Of a stretch of 64,000 nucleotides of DNA, positions 1 to 12,282 are shown one piece after another. Origin of the DNA: Hexactinellida sp. DTS-2022 (lineage: Eukaryota > Porifera > Hexactinellida). Location of the stretch: the NCBI GenBank assembly GCA_028753945.1, contig JAPNXP010000011.1, positions 3,782,001-3,846,000 of the forward strand, written 5' to 3'. How positions within the stretch are numbered: the first letter of the stretch is position 1; the number at the start of each line of letters is the position of its first letter. The notes under the pieces were generated by a model. It searched no databases, was not told the DNA's origin, and saw only the letters and a program-made list of their open reading frames with translations. The position numbers and the translations under genes were made by a program.

Positions 1-80
1 AATTACTTGATGAGAAATAATGTTAATTTGCAGTTAATTTGACTATAAACTTAAATTTAGATTAACTTTCTTAGTATATA
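1..80. other. AT-rich sequence, nothing recognised
   Basis: No open frame, repeat or splice-like structure was found here. It is presumably part of the intron that precedes the first visible exon of the RNF213-like gene. Confidence 0.4.
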
Positions 81-586
81 TGTTATGGGAAATATGAGAA
101 ATTGGGCAATTTGCATAATGCCCAGGCAATGTGCATAATGCTGGTTTTTGTAGCAATTTGCAAACTCTTTAGGAATTTTGCAAGATGTCTCCTTCGTGGC
201 GCAATTTGCACAATGCCATCATACCAACCAGACAATTTGCATAATGTACAACAATATGCATAATGTCCAAACAATTTACATAATGTCCAGCAATATGCAA
301 AATTCTGTCACACCAAATTGGCAATATGCAATTGATACTTGTTACATTATGACACAATGACAAAACTTTGCATATTGCTGGACTTTATGCAAATTGTCTG
401 GACATTATGCATATTGCTGGACATTATGCAAATTGTCTGGTTGGTATGATGGCATTATGCAAATTGCGCCACGAAGGAGACATTTTGCAAAATGCCTAAA
501 GAGTTTGCAAATTGCTACAAAACCAGCATTTTGCATATTGCCTGGGCATTATGCAAAATGCCCAATTTCGCATATTGCCCATAACA
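81..586. repeat. Palindromic MITE in an upstream intron
   Basis: Two long inverted arms, about 81-302 and 367-586, pair almost throughout. The ends are TGTTATGGG at 81 and CCCATAACA ending at 586. The arms are themselves built of short TGCATAATG / CATTATGCA-type repeats, such as TGCAAATTGTCTGG. A loop of about 65 bp separates the arms. It lies directly upstream of the first visible RNF213-like exon, so it is probably intronic. A fragment of the same family recurs near 43070-43150. The short ORFs here are by-products of the repeat. The duplicated target is unclear (TATA/TCTATA at the edges). Confidence 0.8.
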
Positions 587-626
587 TCTATATTCTGTTG
601 TGATCAATAATCTATTCTCATAATAG

Positions 627-1679
627 AAAATGAAGAAGAATCAAAAGAAATAGCTCGACTGATAGATAGTCTTTCAGCAGCATGGAGCATAATAGGGGAC
701 GAGGTGAAGAATAATGGACGCCTCATAATGGACAATGCTTTAAGACAACAAATAGTTAGTACTACTCCAATCTCCTACCTGTTGCCCACCGCAACAGGAG
801 ATGGAGTGCTGATTACCTCCCTGACAGACTACTTGGTTATGGTGCACAACTCATTTGTACACGCCTACAGAGACAGAGTGAAGGGGTAGGTATACTCTTA
901 TCTTTGACAGCTAGCATGTGTGTTGTATAGAGATGTGTGTTTAGTTTGTCTTGTGTCAGGTCCCGCAGTGACAAAGTGCCACTCCGGGAGTTGAAAGTTC
1001 GTCACATGATTGAGTACGAGGAGCAGCTCCAGCCTCTGCTGCTGTCACACGCTCACTACTCACTAGCTCTCGGACAAGGAAGCCTCGTGAGTTACGACTT
1101 TGAGGGAGTGGAGAAGCAACTGATGGAACAGTTGTTCCAGAACAGACCTCTGATTCTGGCAGAGCATCTGCGCTTCGAGTACACTCGTGAGGCCTACAAC
1201 CTAGGTGAGTTTGAGCAGGTGCGACACAAGGTCCCGCAGGTTAGTTTCTTGTGATATTATTTAATCACTTTGAATCTTTATCCAATAATAATTTTTATCA
1301 CAGACTGAGTTGAATTTGACGCGGTGGAGAGGAATACGACAGGAATTAGACTCACTTGAGTCTGTGAGTGATGTTCTCCTTGTGCTGGATGTAGTGATTG
1401 GATTCTTGTCTTCAGCAGGAGGAGACCCAAATTTTAAACTGTCAAAATATCTTCATGAAGTTCTAAAGTATCCTCATATAACCACTGGAGTTGGTCCTTT
1501 GAAGAGCAGAAGAGTATGCAATATATTCTCTGTTATTTATATATATTAAAGTACGTATCTATTTTTATTTGTTTATTTAAATCCTCCAGGCAGAATTAAA
1601 TCTCCGATTGTCTCACATACTCAGTTTCTGGAATTTTCTGTCTATAGAGAAAGCACTAAAGATTTCCATCCTTGGGCAG
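627..1679 (+). CDS. RNF213: RNF213-like E3 ubiquitin ligase, C-terminal exons (block 1 of 2)
   Basis: Four exons are supported: 627-885, 960-1239, 1304-1513 and 1590-1679. Introns of 74, 64 and 76 nt have GT-AG ends, and the phases fit: 2+1 nt at the first junction, phase 0 at the next two. The first exon is open from 611 and has an acceptor AG at 625-626; earlier exons lie outside the window. The protein carries the conserved pattern seen near the C terminus of RNF213/mysterin: TSLTDYLVMVHN, then KVPLRELKVRHM, VVIGFLSSAGGDPN, and LSHILSFWNFLS. RNF213 is a very large cytosolic AAA+/RING-type ubiquitin ligase; this part lies after its AAA core and E3 module. The assignment rests on recognised sequence pattern, not a search. 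No stop or frameshift interrupts the exons, so the gene may be functional. The next exon is 39 kb downstream. Confidence 0.7.
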
Positions 1680-1740
1680 GTAACATGCTTTTAAATATTT
1701 ATATATATAGGCATAGGCTATGATATAGGTTATAACTTAT

Positions 1741-2690
1741 AAGCCCTTTAATAACCTGTAATATACTGCGAATAAAGCGTTCCATCTCCGTCTCAAAAAG
1801 AATCGTCTGCCGCTCCTTTCTTCAAAGTGGCTCTCTATGTGTGCTACTTTTGTATATCGTGGAATAACATTTTGCATACACATGATTTGTAATCAAGACA
1901 GGTGTCATAATGCCAGCAGTCCCCCTAAATATTGTCCCAGGACTTGTGATGTTAGTGCCAGTTACCCCCGTGTGCACTAGGCCAGTTGTACCTCTTATGG
2001 TCAGATGTCCCCCTTCGGACTCCTCGAACTAGGGCAAGCTATCCCTGTAGACTCCTTTGGCCTGTCTACCGGGTGGACAGGCCAAAAGGTCCGGGTGGAT
2101 TCCACCCCTAATTTTGACACAAGGGCCAGCTGACAATGAATGACAATGAGACAACTTTAGTACTCAGTCAACGTGCTTGCCGTGGATATGGATATCCATG
2201 GAGATCTACATGATGGATATCGAGTTTTTGTCATATCCATGGATAATATGGATATCCATTTCAAATTTAAATTCGAAAAATGTTTCAAACAAGGGTTCAA
2301 AAAAATGAATGTGAAAATTAAGTAGCCAGGTTTTTTTTGTCCTACCCCCAATTGGTTTACACGCCTAATTTATTTCATCTAATAAAATTATTTACTAGCC
2401 TTATTATTCTAAAAGAAGGTGATTTGACCTTAAGTGACGTCAAAAAGTTCAAAATAGTAACAGAATAGAATTTTTCTTTCGTGTTTGGAAACCTTGCATT
2501 GTCAAAGTATATTTGGGAATGCTAATACAAGAAATGTGTACTTTGTTATATTTCCTGAGATTGACCTGTCTATCTCCTTAATTTTACGTCACTCTTGAAT
2601 ATTTTTATTATTTTACTTGCCATGATTTTTACTTTGGCTTTTTCGTTTATCCTACTTGCTATACTTTTAGCTCATTAATTAACCATAGAA
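1741..2690. other. Intronic sequence, decayed repeats, no gene
   Basis: No coding potential was recognised. A GC-richer stretch at about 1895-2060 contains CCCCCTTCGG and a TGGTCAGATGTC motif. Reverse-complemented, it resembles sequence near 40225-40310 (GACATCTGACCA). About 2175-2260 is a run of ATGGATATCCATGG-like short palindromes. The 2157-2351 minus-strand ORF shows no domain. Confidence 0.35.
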
Positions 2691-2774
2691 GAGACAATGA
2701 AATTCCAAAAAATTAGTCACCAATCTCGCGATGGAATCTTAAAAAAGCTAGGATTTGTTATCGAACCCAATAAT

Positions 2775-2890
2775 CTAGCAGAAGCCATCAATAATGACCC
2801 AGAAAGTCGGTACTACGCACCTCAAGTTAACGGCCGCTATGCGGCCTTACTCCTCACTAAACTTACTAAGTAATAATTATTTTATTTTAT
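2775..2890 (-). mobile_element. Probable 3'-terminal remnant of the autonomous Helitron
   Basis: Read on the minus strand, this contains GGCCGCATAGCGGCC followed by GTTAACTTGAGGTGCG. That matches, in order and spacing, the 3' region of the Helitron ending at 53478 (GGCCGCGTAGCGGCC, then GTTAACTTGATGTGTG). The last ~40 bases have diverged, so the exact terminus cannot be fixed. The orientation agrees with the Helitron 5' end at 35144 and with the coding region between them. Confidence 0.5.
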
Positions 2891-2899
2891 TGGTTTGGT

Positions 2900-3770
2900 C
2901 TTTTTTAAGTGACACTATTCTGGCACCAATGATTAGTTACTTCAACTTAAGAAAGTGAAAAGTAAAGTGAAAGTTGGGACAAATCTATTTATACCCCTAA
3001 CCCCAAGTCACGTTGGAGTTTTACGTAATAAATTAAGAGCATCCTTATATGTAGACGGTCTATTACATATAAGATATCTCATAAATTAATAAGATAAATT
3101 TGTACTGTAACTTTAGTATTTAAATAGGGAATGTTCTAGAACTTTTATGGTACAGTAATTAGTTAGTTATTAATTCATTAATACTTTAGTCATTATTTCT
3201 TAATATTAATTAGTTCTCTTAACTTTGGTATGTTACGATTTTAGAATAGATAAATCTGGAACTAATAATCAGTTAATTAATAAAATATTTCTAAAGATAG
3301 ATTTGATCTGTTAGCTTTGGAATTTAGAATCGAGACAGTACTCAGGGTAGCTCTTTTTCTCAAATAGCAACTATGTATATAATAATATAAATTGACTCAA
3401 GGATCTATGATAATTATTTAGTAAATATATGGGTTGAATTCTACCTGTATGACCTTCGGAAATTATTTAGTTTGCTCAACCAAAATGTTGCTTAGCTTAC
3501 AACGATATTTAACCCGAGATTTATAGTTTGTAAGGCACTGGAGATTCAATTGCTATTAATAGTATATTATATAATTTGAAACATTATATAATAGAACATG
3601 GATACCACTTGAATCAAAACTATAATTGTTTACACAATTGTACTTCAAATCCCCTGGAGGGTTTACACAGCAAAACTAGTAAGCGTCTACTGCGAGCCAC
3701 TCGTGTTACCAGGCCCCTTCCCCCTTCGAGTGGCACCTATGGATATGGAAATTGTTGCTTATTGTGCTTC
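2900..3770. other. AT-rich sequence without recognised genes
   Basis: Nothing beyond AT-rich sequence was seen, with tract repeats such as TTAATTAATTAG. If the Helitron reconstruction is right, this is Helitron 3' non-coding sequence. Confidence 0.3.
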
Positions 3771-3780
3771 TGTTAATAGA

Positions 3781-3995
3781 TAGGAACTCCTTAGAGAGTG
3801 CTGTTGATTGTTTATTCGTTGACTCGATACCCCATAGATAGTAACTTAGTAGAGAATGCTGTTGATTGTCTATTTGTTGACTCGATACCCCGTAGTTAGG
3901 AATATAATTAGAGAGTTTTGTTATTTGTCTATTTGTTGACTCGATACCCCGTAGATAGGAATAGCTATAGAGTGCTGTTGCTTGTGCTTTTGAAG
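3781..3995. repeat. 58-59-bp tandem repeat, about 3.5 copies
   Basis: The anchor GACTCGATACCCC recurs at 3821, 3879 and 3938, each time followed by a TAGATAG-like block and GAGAGTGCTGTTG. A further decayed copy follows to about 3995. A related isolated unit lies near 5475-5540, beyond the minisatellite (anchor at 5499). Confidence 0.75.
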
Positions 3996-4455
3996 ATTTG
4001 ATGCGCAATAGGTTCTTTAGGAGATTCTGGCCTGAATAAATATACAAAGTGGTTAGTAATAAATGCAAACACGTTATATACCTGTTGAAGCCCTATTCCT
4101 CTGAAGTCCTATTCCCTTGTAATCTAAAAAGTTATAATTATACATATTATCTATTCATAATACTCATTATTCTAATTTAATTATTCTACTATACTTATTC
4201 TAATAGGTACTTATAATAATGTTAATTATTTAATATTTACACCAATTTTTGTCTTTTTACTCCTTTTTTTCTTAAAACGGGGTGGCTAAAAACAGGAAAA
4301 AGGAAAATAAGTACATAATACTTATAATGTTTATTGCAAATTACCTTAATAACTCTATCTAGGATATCCAACATCCTAAAAGCCAATTGTTGGTCCACTG
4401 TTAGAACCCCTCTCTTCCCTCTATTATTATTTTTCATTCTCCCTTTTTCTCCCTT

Positions 4456-5186
4456 TTGAGGTCATTAGCGGGAGGATTGTTAGCTGGAGGGTTGTTAGCT
4501 GGAGAGTCGTTAGCTGGAGGATTGTTAGCGGGAGGATTGTTAGCTGGAGAGTCGTTAGCTGGAGGGTTGTTAGCTGGAGAGTCGTTAGCTGGAGGGTTGT
4601 TAGCTGGAGAGTCGTTAGCTGGAGGATTGTTAGCGGGAGGATTGTTAGCGGGAGAGTCGTTAGCTGGAGGGTTGTTAGCTGGAGAGTCGTTAGCTGGAGG
4701 ATTGTTAGCGGGAGGATTGTTAGCGGAAGAGTCGTTAGCTGGAGGGTTGTTAGCTGGAGAGTCGTTAGCTGGAGGATTGTTAGCGGGAGGATTGTTAGCG
4801 GGAGAGTCGTTAGCTGGAGAGTTGTTAGCTGGAGAGTCGTTAGCTGGAGGATTGTTAGCGGGAGAGTCGTTAGCTGGAGGATTGTTAGCGGGAGAGTCGT
4901 TAGCTGGAGGATTGTTAGCGGGAGAGTCGTTAGCTGGAGGATTGTTAGCGGGAGAGTCGTTAGCTGGAGGATTGTTAGCTGGAGAGTCGTTAGCTGGGGG
5001 TCGTTAGCTGGAGGATTGTTAGCTGGAGGATTGTTAGCTGGAGGGTTGTTAGCTGGAGGATTGTTAGTTGGAGGGTTGTTAGCTGGAGGATTGTTAGTTG
5101 GAGGGTTGTTAGCTGGAGGATTGTTAGCTGGAGGGTTGTTAGCTGGAGGGTCGTTAGCTGGGGGTCGTTAGCTGGAGGGTTGGTTT
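4456..5186. repeat. 15-bp minisatellite with higher-order structure, ~48 units
   Basis: The unit is GGAGnnTnGTTAGCn. In 4456-4995 units alternate between GGATTGTTAGC and GAGTCGTTAGC variants. From about 5007 to 5160 the alternation is GGATTGTTAG(C/T) with GGGTTGTTAGC. A slightly short unit near 4997-5010 marks the boundary, and the same short unit recurs near 5160. The 183-residue plus-strand frame (repeats of AGGLL/AGESL) and the minus-strand LQLTT frame simply reflect a 15-bp period divisible by three. Confidence 0.9.
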
Positions 5187-5199
5187 CCATTGTGGACAT

Positions 5200-5841
5200 G
5201 TTTCGAATTCTATTACGTTGTTTTTTATATTTATAGGTTTTAGATCCTTAGATTAGAGTAATTTTGGATTAAATTATCTACAAAGTTAAATTTAATAGGC
5301 TATCTAGTTCTAACAGATTTAATTAAGTAGGCGCTACGTCTTACTTAATATCTAGGAATTACACAATTAAATTCAATTAAATTACGTACTAACCTTTTGT
5401 GAAAAGGTCTTGGATTGAAAAGTAGCTTGTGCTTTTGGATGATTTGACACACAGAAGACAGCAATATAGCTGGAGAATGTTGCTGCTTGTACTTTTTTGA
5501 CTCGATACCCAGTAGATAGTAGTTATTGGGACAGAATGATTATTGCTTAGTGTTTACCTTTGTACAGCTTATTCTATTAATTAAAACTGGTTAACAAATG
5601 TATCAATGAATACAGAATTATTACTAACCTTATTGTGAAATGATTCTGAATGTTGATAGACATGCTTATAGTTCTACTGGGGTACACTATTTGGATTTAT
5701 CTTTTGTATCATGAATTTGGTGACTGGAAGGTATCGAGCAATTGGTTGGTGTTATGAAATTATATGTGAAATGTAGTAATACAAAAATTGCACAGATTTA
5801 ATGGCGCTAAGTGGGTCTCGTGTATATACCAAATATAATCA
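5200..5841. other. AT-rich spacer between minisatellite and giant element
   Basis: Apart from the isolated 58-bp repeat unit near 5475-5540, no gene or repeat is recognised. It is probably Helitron 3' flank, continuous with 26797 onward before the giant element inserted. Confidence 0.3.
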
Positions 5842-8660
5842 AGTATAACCAGGCGCGGCGCCAGAGGGGGGGCAGCCGCCCCCTTCTAGTATAAATCCAG
5901 CCCCCCCGTAGGGGGACAGGATTTAGTGTATTCTCAAGTTAAAAATATATCTGATAAATTCGCCCATGATAATCCCAAAGCTCATTCCCCTGGACACATT
6001 TCTCGAGGCTCGATTGTCTGAAAATTTTAGCTCGCTCGCTACGCTTGCTCAATTTTCATCAAAAAAACAATAACATTATTATTGTATATCTCATATAGTA
6101 GCATCGCCGCACCCCAAAACTAGCAAATAAAAATCCAAAATTGCAGCTGTGCCGACGCATGTTCCTTTGGTGGCAGTATATTTTGGTGGTGTTTTATTGA
6201 TAGTGCCTCCAAAGGAATATGCTGTCTTCAAAGCTGCAATTTTGGATTTTTTTCGCCATGTCATGAACGCCTCATGGTGTTTAGACTCATTTAACAAGTT
6301 GTTACGGGACTAAGGAACTATTGTTGAATTTGAAGTTTATTTCTATCTTAAACCATCTTGAATTTATTGCCATTGATATGTATAGATAATAAATAATATA
6401 AATATTTAAGTATTTTAGCAATGTTATCCAAGGTGAGTTTAAATTCAACAAATTCCTTATTTAATTAATTTATTTGATTCAATCCATTGTATTGTATAAG
6501 TCAATTAAATAAAAGCCAGCTCGAATTCACAAGTTAAATCAATTTAATTATCGCAAGTTGAAACAATAGTGAAAGATTTAATAAGTTAAATCTTCTTACT
6601 CTCGACCAATTAAATTACAGCCTCGGTTAGGCATTCTATATGCACACTAACAATTGATAGAAAATCCTTTTATACTAATTGGATGCTAGCTGCTAATTCA
6701 TACTGGGACAACCCTCGAATTTAATTGGCTAAGCCATAATTGGATTAAGTAGGTGTTAAAATTATTTTATCATAAATCGTAACCCCAGGTGCAAATTAGA
6801 AGGGCACTCCGCACCTACATGCCAAGTTTCAGCTCTCTATGTATAAAGGTGTGCCCAGGGCACCGTCTACGGAGAAAAGAAATCCAAAATTGCAGCCTGT
6901 GCCGACGCATGCTCCTTTGGTGGCACTATATTTTGTTGGTGGTTTATTGATAGTGCCTCCAAAGGAACATGCTGTCGGCGCAGGCTGCAATTTTGGATTA
7001 TTTTTCGCCAAGTCATCAACGCCCAAGGTGTGAAGAACCATTTGTTATGTGGTCGGAGTCACAAGGAACGATTGTTGAATTTGAAGTTTGTTTCTATCAT
7101 AAACCATCTAGAGTTTATTGCCATTCATTCATTTTGTATTGATAATAAAATATATTAGTAGTAATTTATTTTAGCAATGTTATCCGCGGTTGGTTGAGTT
7201 GAGTCAACAAATTCCTTATATTATATTATTTATTTAATCCATTTTATAGTAATACTACAATTAAATAGAAGCCAGCTGGAATTTATAAATTAAATCAATA
7301 TAATTATCGCGAGTTGAATCAATAGAGTAAGATTTAACAAGTTAATCAATAAAATTATTACAAGTTGAAACAATAGAATTAGATTTAACAGTTTAACTGA
7401 ATCTGAAGTGTGAGGAAACACAGGAGATTGGCACCCCAATTATGGCACAAACCTAGGCTAAGTTGAACATTTGCGAATTGCCAAAAGGTGTAGAATTTAA
7501 TTCTCTATCCGTATATGTAAAATTTATCAAGTTAACTATTAATTATTTAATGCTATGAGCCATAATTAGTTTAAATAGGTGTTAAAATTATTTGATCAAA
7601 AATCGTAACCACAGGTGCAAATTAGACGGTCACTCCGCAACTACATGCCAAATTTCAGCCCTTAATGTATACAGGTGTGGCCAGGGCACCTGCTACGGAG
7701 AAAAAATTAAAATAAAAAATCCAAAATTGCAGCCTGTGCCGACGCATGTTCCTTTGGTGGCACTATATTTTGGTGGTGGTTTATTGATAGTGCCTCCAAA
7801 GGAACATGCTTTCGGCACAGGCTACAATTTTGGATTTTTTTTCGCCAAGTCATCATCACTATGAAGGTGTTAAATTATTTCAAAAAGGTGTTACAGAAGG
7901 CTACGACCCTTAGAGTGGTGGAAGTTTCCATTTAGCTCACTTAATTTCAAAGATATTCAAGTTTCAGTAGAATATAATCTGTGATGACTCAGCATTTTTA
8001 AAGTGCGTGTTGGGTATTCACCCAACTCCAACCAACCCATGCGAATTATTTAATTAACAAAATTGTAAAAATACATTTTTTTGACGATGTCATCATCACC
8101 TCAAGGTGTCAAGACCCACTTGTATAGGTGGTACCTGGCATAAGGACCAATTGATAAATTGAAAGTTTGTTTCTATCTTTTATCATCTCTGAGATTAATG
8201 AAATTTACCTAATTAGTATAAATATTTAATTAATAAATTAATAATTTAACACCATTATTATGTACAGCAAAATAAATAAAGTTCAATTATTTGCACTTAT
8301 TATTAATTTAAATCGAATTTCAGTATCATACTTGAATTCAGCGCACTCGATAACCCCAATAATCCATTTGGAACCGTATATAAGTTACGTGTAAATACAA
8401 AAGGAATTAATTATAATTACGTAATTACGTCAGTACATTCATTGTGCAAGAATATTCTCGCCGAAATAAATATTATCACTTAATCTGTCGTTGTTGTGGA
8501 ATGTAATTCTTAACGGTTCTATCATAAACCATCTTGAGTTTATTGCCACTCATTCATTATGTATTGATAATAAGTTATATTATTAGTCATTTATTTTTAG
8601 CAATGTTATCCATAGTGATTTGAGTAAAGTCAATAAATTCCTTATATTATTAGATTTTTT

Positions 8661-9124
8661 ACTGTGCCGACTATACTATAGTATAGTGGCCCAGTATTGG
8701 AATCACTGCCTTTAATATTATTATTATTTTTTACTGTGCCGACTATACTATAGTATAGTGGCCCAGTATTGGAATCACTGCCTTTATTTTTATTATTATT
8801 ATTATTATTTTTACTGTGCCGACTATACTATAGTATAGTGGCCCAGTATTGGAATCACTGCCTTTATTACTGTGCCGACTATACTATAGTATAGTGGCCC
8901 AGTATTAGAATCACTGCCTTTATTATTATTTATATTTTTACTGTGCCGACTATACTATAGTATAGTGGCCCAGTATTGGTCTTAGTGCTTTGGTATATTA
9001 TTATTATTATTACTGTGCCGACTATACTATAGTATAGTGGCCCAGTATTGGTCTTAGTGCTATGGTATATTATTACTGTGCCGACTATACTATAGTATAG
9101 TGGCCCAGTATTGGAATCACTGCC
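8661..9124 (+). repeat. Cluster of 7 hairpin micro-elements at an array polarity switch
   Basis: A 35-bp imperfect palindrome begins ACTGTGCCGACTATAC and ends GTATAGTGGCCCAGT. It repeats at 8661, 8733, 8813, 8869, 8940, 9012 and 9075, mostly followed by ATTGGAATCACTGCC and separated by TTATTA-type tracts. Array units to the left (cores 1-3) run opposite to those to the right (core 4 onward), so the cluster sits at or close to the reversal. Confidence 0.9.
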
Positions 9125-9779
9125 TTGGTATATTTTTTATCCGTATCCTCTCCTCAGAACAGAGTTATATTTACTAAGAACTGGAATTTTCAGGACAGGT
9201 GTCTCATGGGTTACAGATGTGCACCTGGGGTCACGATTTTTTATTGCATTTTTTTGGACACATTTTTGCACCTGTTTAATATTGAAACTGGAACAATAAA
9301 TAGTACCCGAAAATTAAATTTATATGCATTCGATAGAAAATTAAATTCTACACCTTTTAACAGTGCACGAATTTTAAAATTGTATTTAGTTTGTGCCACA
9401 ATTGAGTTGCAAGTTTCCTTTGTTTACTAACACTTCAGTTCAATTGAAAGTGTTAAATCTAATTCTATTGTTTCAACTCGTTATTATTATATTGATTCAA
9501 CTTGTGAGATCGAGTAGGCTTCTATTTTCTAATTGGAAACTGAGATTGTACATTCCATAACAACGACAGATTGTGTGATTATATTTCCTTCTGCTAGAAT
9601 ATTATTGCACTATTAATAGACTGACGTAATTAATTATAATTAATTCAGTCAGTATATTACTTATATAGATGCTTCCAATTTGTTTATTAGGGGTTATCGA
9701 GAGTGCGGAATTGAAATTTGATAACCAAATTAATTAATTAATTATTTATGACAAAATAATTAAACTTAATAAATATAAG

Positions 9780-12282
9780 TTGACATTGAAATTGGTGTTA
9801 AATGATAAATAATATTAATAATTATTTATACTAATTAAGTAAATATCATAAATCTCAGAGATCATAGAAGATAGAAACAAACTTTCAATTTATCAATTGG
9901 TCCTTATGGCACGTGCCACCTATACAAGTGGGTCTTGACACCTTGAGGTGATGATGACATCGATAAAAAAATGGGTTTTTACAATTTTGTTAATTCGATA
10001 TCTAAAATGGGTTAGTTGATGTAGGGTGATGACCCAACACTCATATAAAAAATGCTGAGTCATCAGCTATTATATTCTACTCAAACTTGGAATATCTCTA
10101 AAATTTAGTGAACTAAATGGAAACTTCCACCACTCTAAGGGTCGATGCCTTCTGTAACACCTTTTTGAAATAATTTAACACCTTCATAGTGATGATGACA
10201 TGGCGGAAAAAAAATCCAAAATTGCAGCCGGCGCCGACAGCATGTTCTTTTGGAGGCACTATCAATAAACAACCAACAAAATATAGTGCCATCAAAGGAA
10301 CATGCGTCGGCACAGGCTGCAATTTTGGATTTTTTTTTTCTTTCTCCGTAGCAGGTGCCCTGGCCACACCTGTATACATTGAGGGCTGAAACTTGGCATG
10401 CTGGTGCGGAGTGACCGTCTAATTTGCACCTGGGGTTACGATTTTTGATCAAATAATTTTAACACCTATTTAAACTAATTATGGTTATGACATGAAATAA
10501 TACCTTGTGAATTTGATAAAATTTTCATATTGGATAGCTAATTTAATTCTACACCTTTTGGAAAATAAAAAGTACTCAACTTTACGTTAATTTATGCCAC
10601 AAATTGGGGTTTAAATTTCTTTGTTTACTCACACTTCAGTTTCAGTAAAACTGTTAAATATAATTCCATTGTTTCAACTTGTAATAATTATATTGATTTA
10701 ACTTGTTAAATCTTACACTATTGTTTAAACTTGCGATAATCATATTGATTCCACTTGTGAAATCGAGTAGGCTTCTATTTTCTAATTGAAATTAAGATTT
10801 TACATTCCATAACAACGACAGATTATGTGATTATATTTACTTCTGAGAGAATATTTTTGCACAATGGATACATGACATATTTAAATCTAATTTATTCGCT
10901 CTGTGTTTAACTTATAGAGACGGTTCGAATTAGATTATTGGGGGTTTCGAGTGCGCTGAATTCAAATATGATAGTGAAATTGAATTTAAATTAATAATTA
11001 TTGCAAATAATTTAACTTAATAATTGTAAGTTGACATTGAAATTGGTGTTAAATGATAAATAATATTAATAATTATTTATACTAATTAAGTAAATATCAT
11101 AAATCTCAGAGATCATAGAAGATAGAAACAAACTTTCAATTTATCAATTGGTCCTTATGGCACGTGCCACCTATACAAGTGGGTCTTGACACCTTGAGGT
11201 GATGATGACATCGATAAAAAAATGGGTTTTTACAATTTTGTTAATTCGATATCTAAAATGGGTTAGTTGATGTAGGGTGATGACCCAACACTCACATAAA
11301 AAATGCTGAGTCATCAGCTATTATATTCTACTCAAACTTGGAATATCTCTAAAATTTAGTGAACTAAATGGAAACTTCCACCACTCTAAGGGTCGATGCC
11401 TTCTGTAACACCTTTTTGAAATAATTTAACACCTTCATAGTGATGATGACATGGCGGAAAAAAAATCCAAAATTGCAGCCGGCGCCGACAGCATGTTCTT
11501 TTGGAGGCACTATCAATAAACAACCAACAAAATATAGTGCCATCAAAGGAACATGCGTCGGCACAGGCTGCAATTTTGGATTTTTTTTTTCTTTCTCCGT
11601 AGCAGGTGCCCTGGCCACACCTGTATACATTGAGGGCTGAAACTTGGCATGCTGGTGCGGAGTGACCGTCTAATTTGCACCTGGGGTTACGATTTTTGAT
11701 CAAATAATTTTAACACCTATTTAAACTAATTATGGTTATGACATGAAATAATACCTTGTGAATTTGATAAAATTTTCATATTGGATAGCTAATTTAATTC
11801 TACACCTTTTGGAAAATAAAAAGTACTCAACTTTACGTTAATTTATGCCACAAATTGGGGTTTAAATTTCTTTGTTTACTCACACTTCAGTTTCAGTAAA
11901 ACTGTTAAATATAATTCCATTGTTTCAACTTGTAATAATTATATTGATTTAACTTGTTAAATCTTACACTATTGTTTAAACTTGCGATAATCATATTGAT
12001 TCCACTTGTGAAATCGAGTAGGCTTCTATTTTCTAATTGAAATTAAGATTTTACATTCCATAACAACGACAGATTATGTGATTATATTTACTTCTGAGAG
12101 AATATTTTTGCACAATGGATACATGACATATTTAAATCTAATTTATTCGCTCTGTGTTTAACTTATAGAGACGGTTCGAATTAGATTATTGGGGGTTTCG
12201 AGTGCGCTGAATTCAAATATGATAGTGAAATTGAATTTAAATTAATAATTATTGCAAATAATTTAACTTAATAATTGTAAGT
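9780..12282. repeat. Near-identical 1,251-bp tandem duplication
   Basis: Sequence from about 9780 to 11031 is repeated from 11031 to about 12282 with an offset of exactly 1,251 bp. Only one difference was noticed by eye: CACTCATATA at 10036 versus CACTCACATA at 11287. Neighbouring array units differ far more, so this duplication is recent, or it is an assembly duplication. Confidence 0.85.

Noticed and set aside
81-586. Possible structured RNA gene
   Set aside because: The perfect pairing runs the full length of a repeated mobile family, which a MITE explains better.
2622-2678. 18-residue hydrophobic mini-frame MIFTLAFSFILLAILLAH
   Set aside because: Too short and in AT-rich DNA, where hydrophobic codons are expected by composition.
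2697-2873. 58-codon ATG frame (MKFQKISHQSRDGILKK...), looking like a small soluble protein
   Set aside because: Its second half coincides with the Helitron 3' hairpin region (GGCCGCATAGCGGCC on the minus strand). No splice, promoter or domain evidence supports it.
4456-5007. 183-residue AGGLLAGESL repeat protein
   Set aside because: A product of a 15-bp minisatellite. Both strands stay open because the period is a multiple of three.
8661-9124. CRISPR-like array of ~50-bp repeats with spacers
   Set aside because: Spacers are low-complexity TTA runs of variable length, the repeat is a hairpin found at other sites in both orientations, and the genome is eukaryotic.
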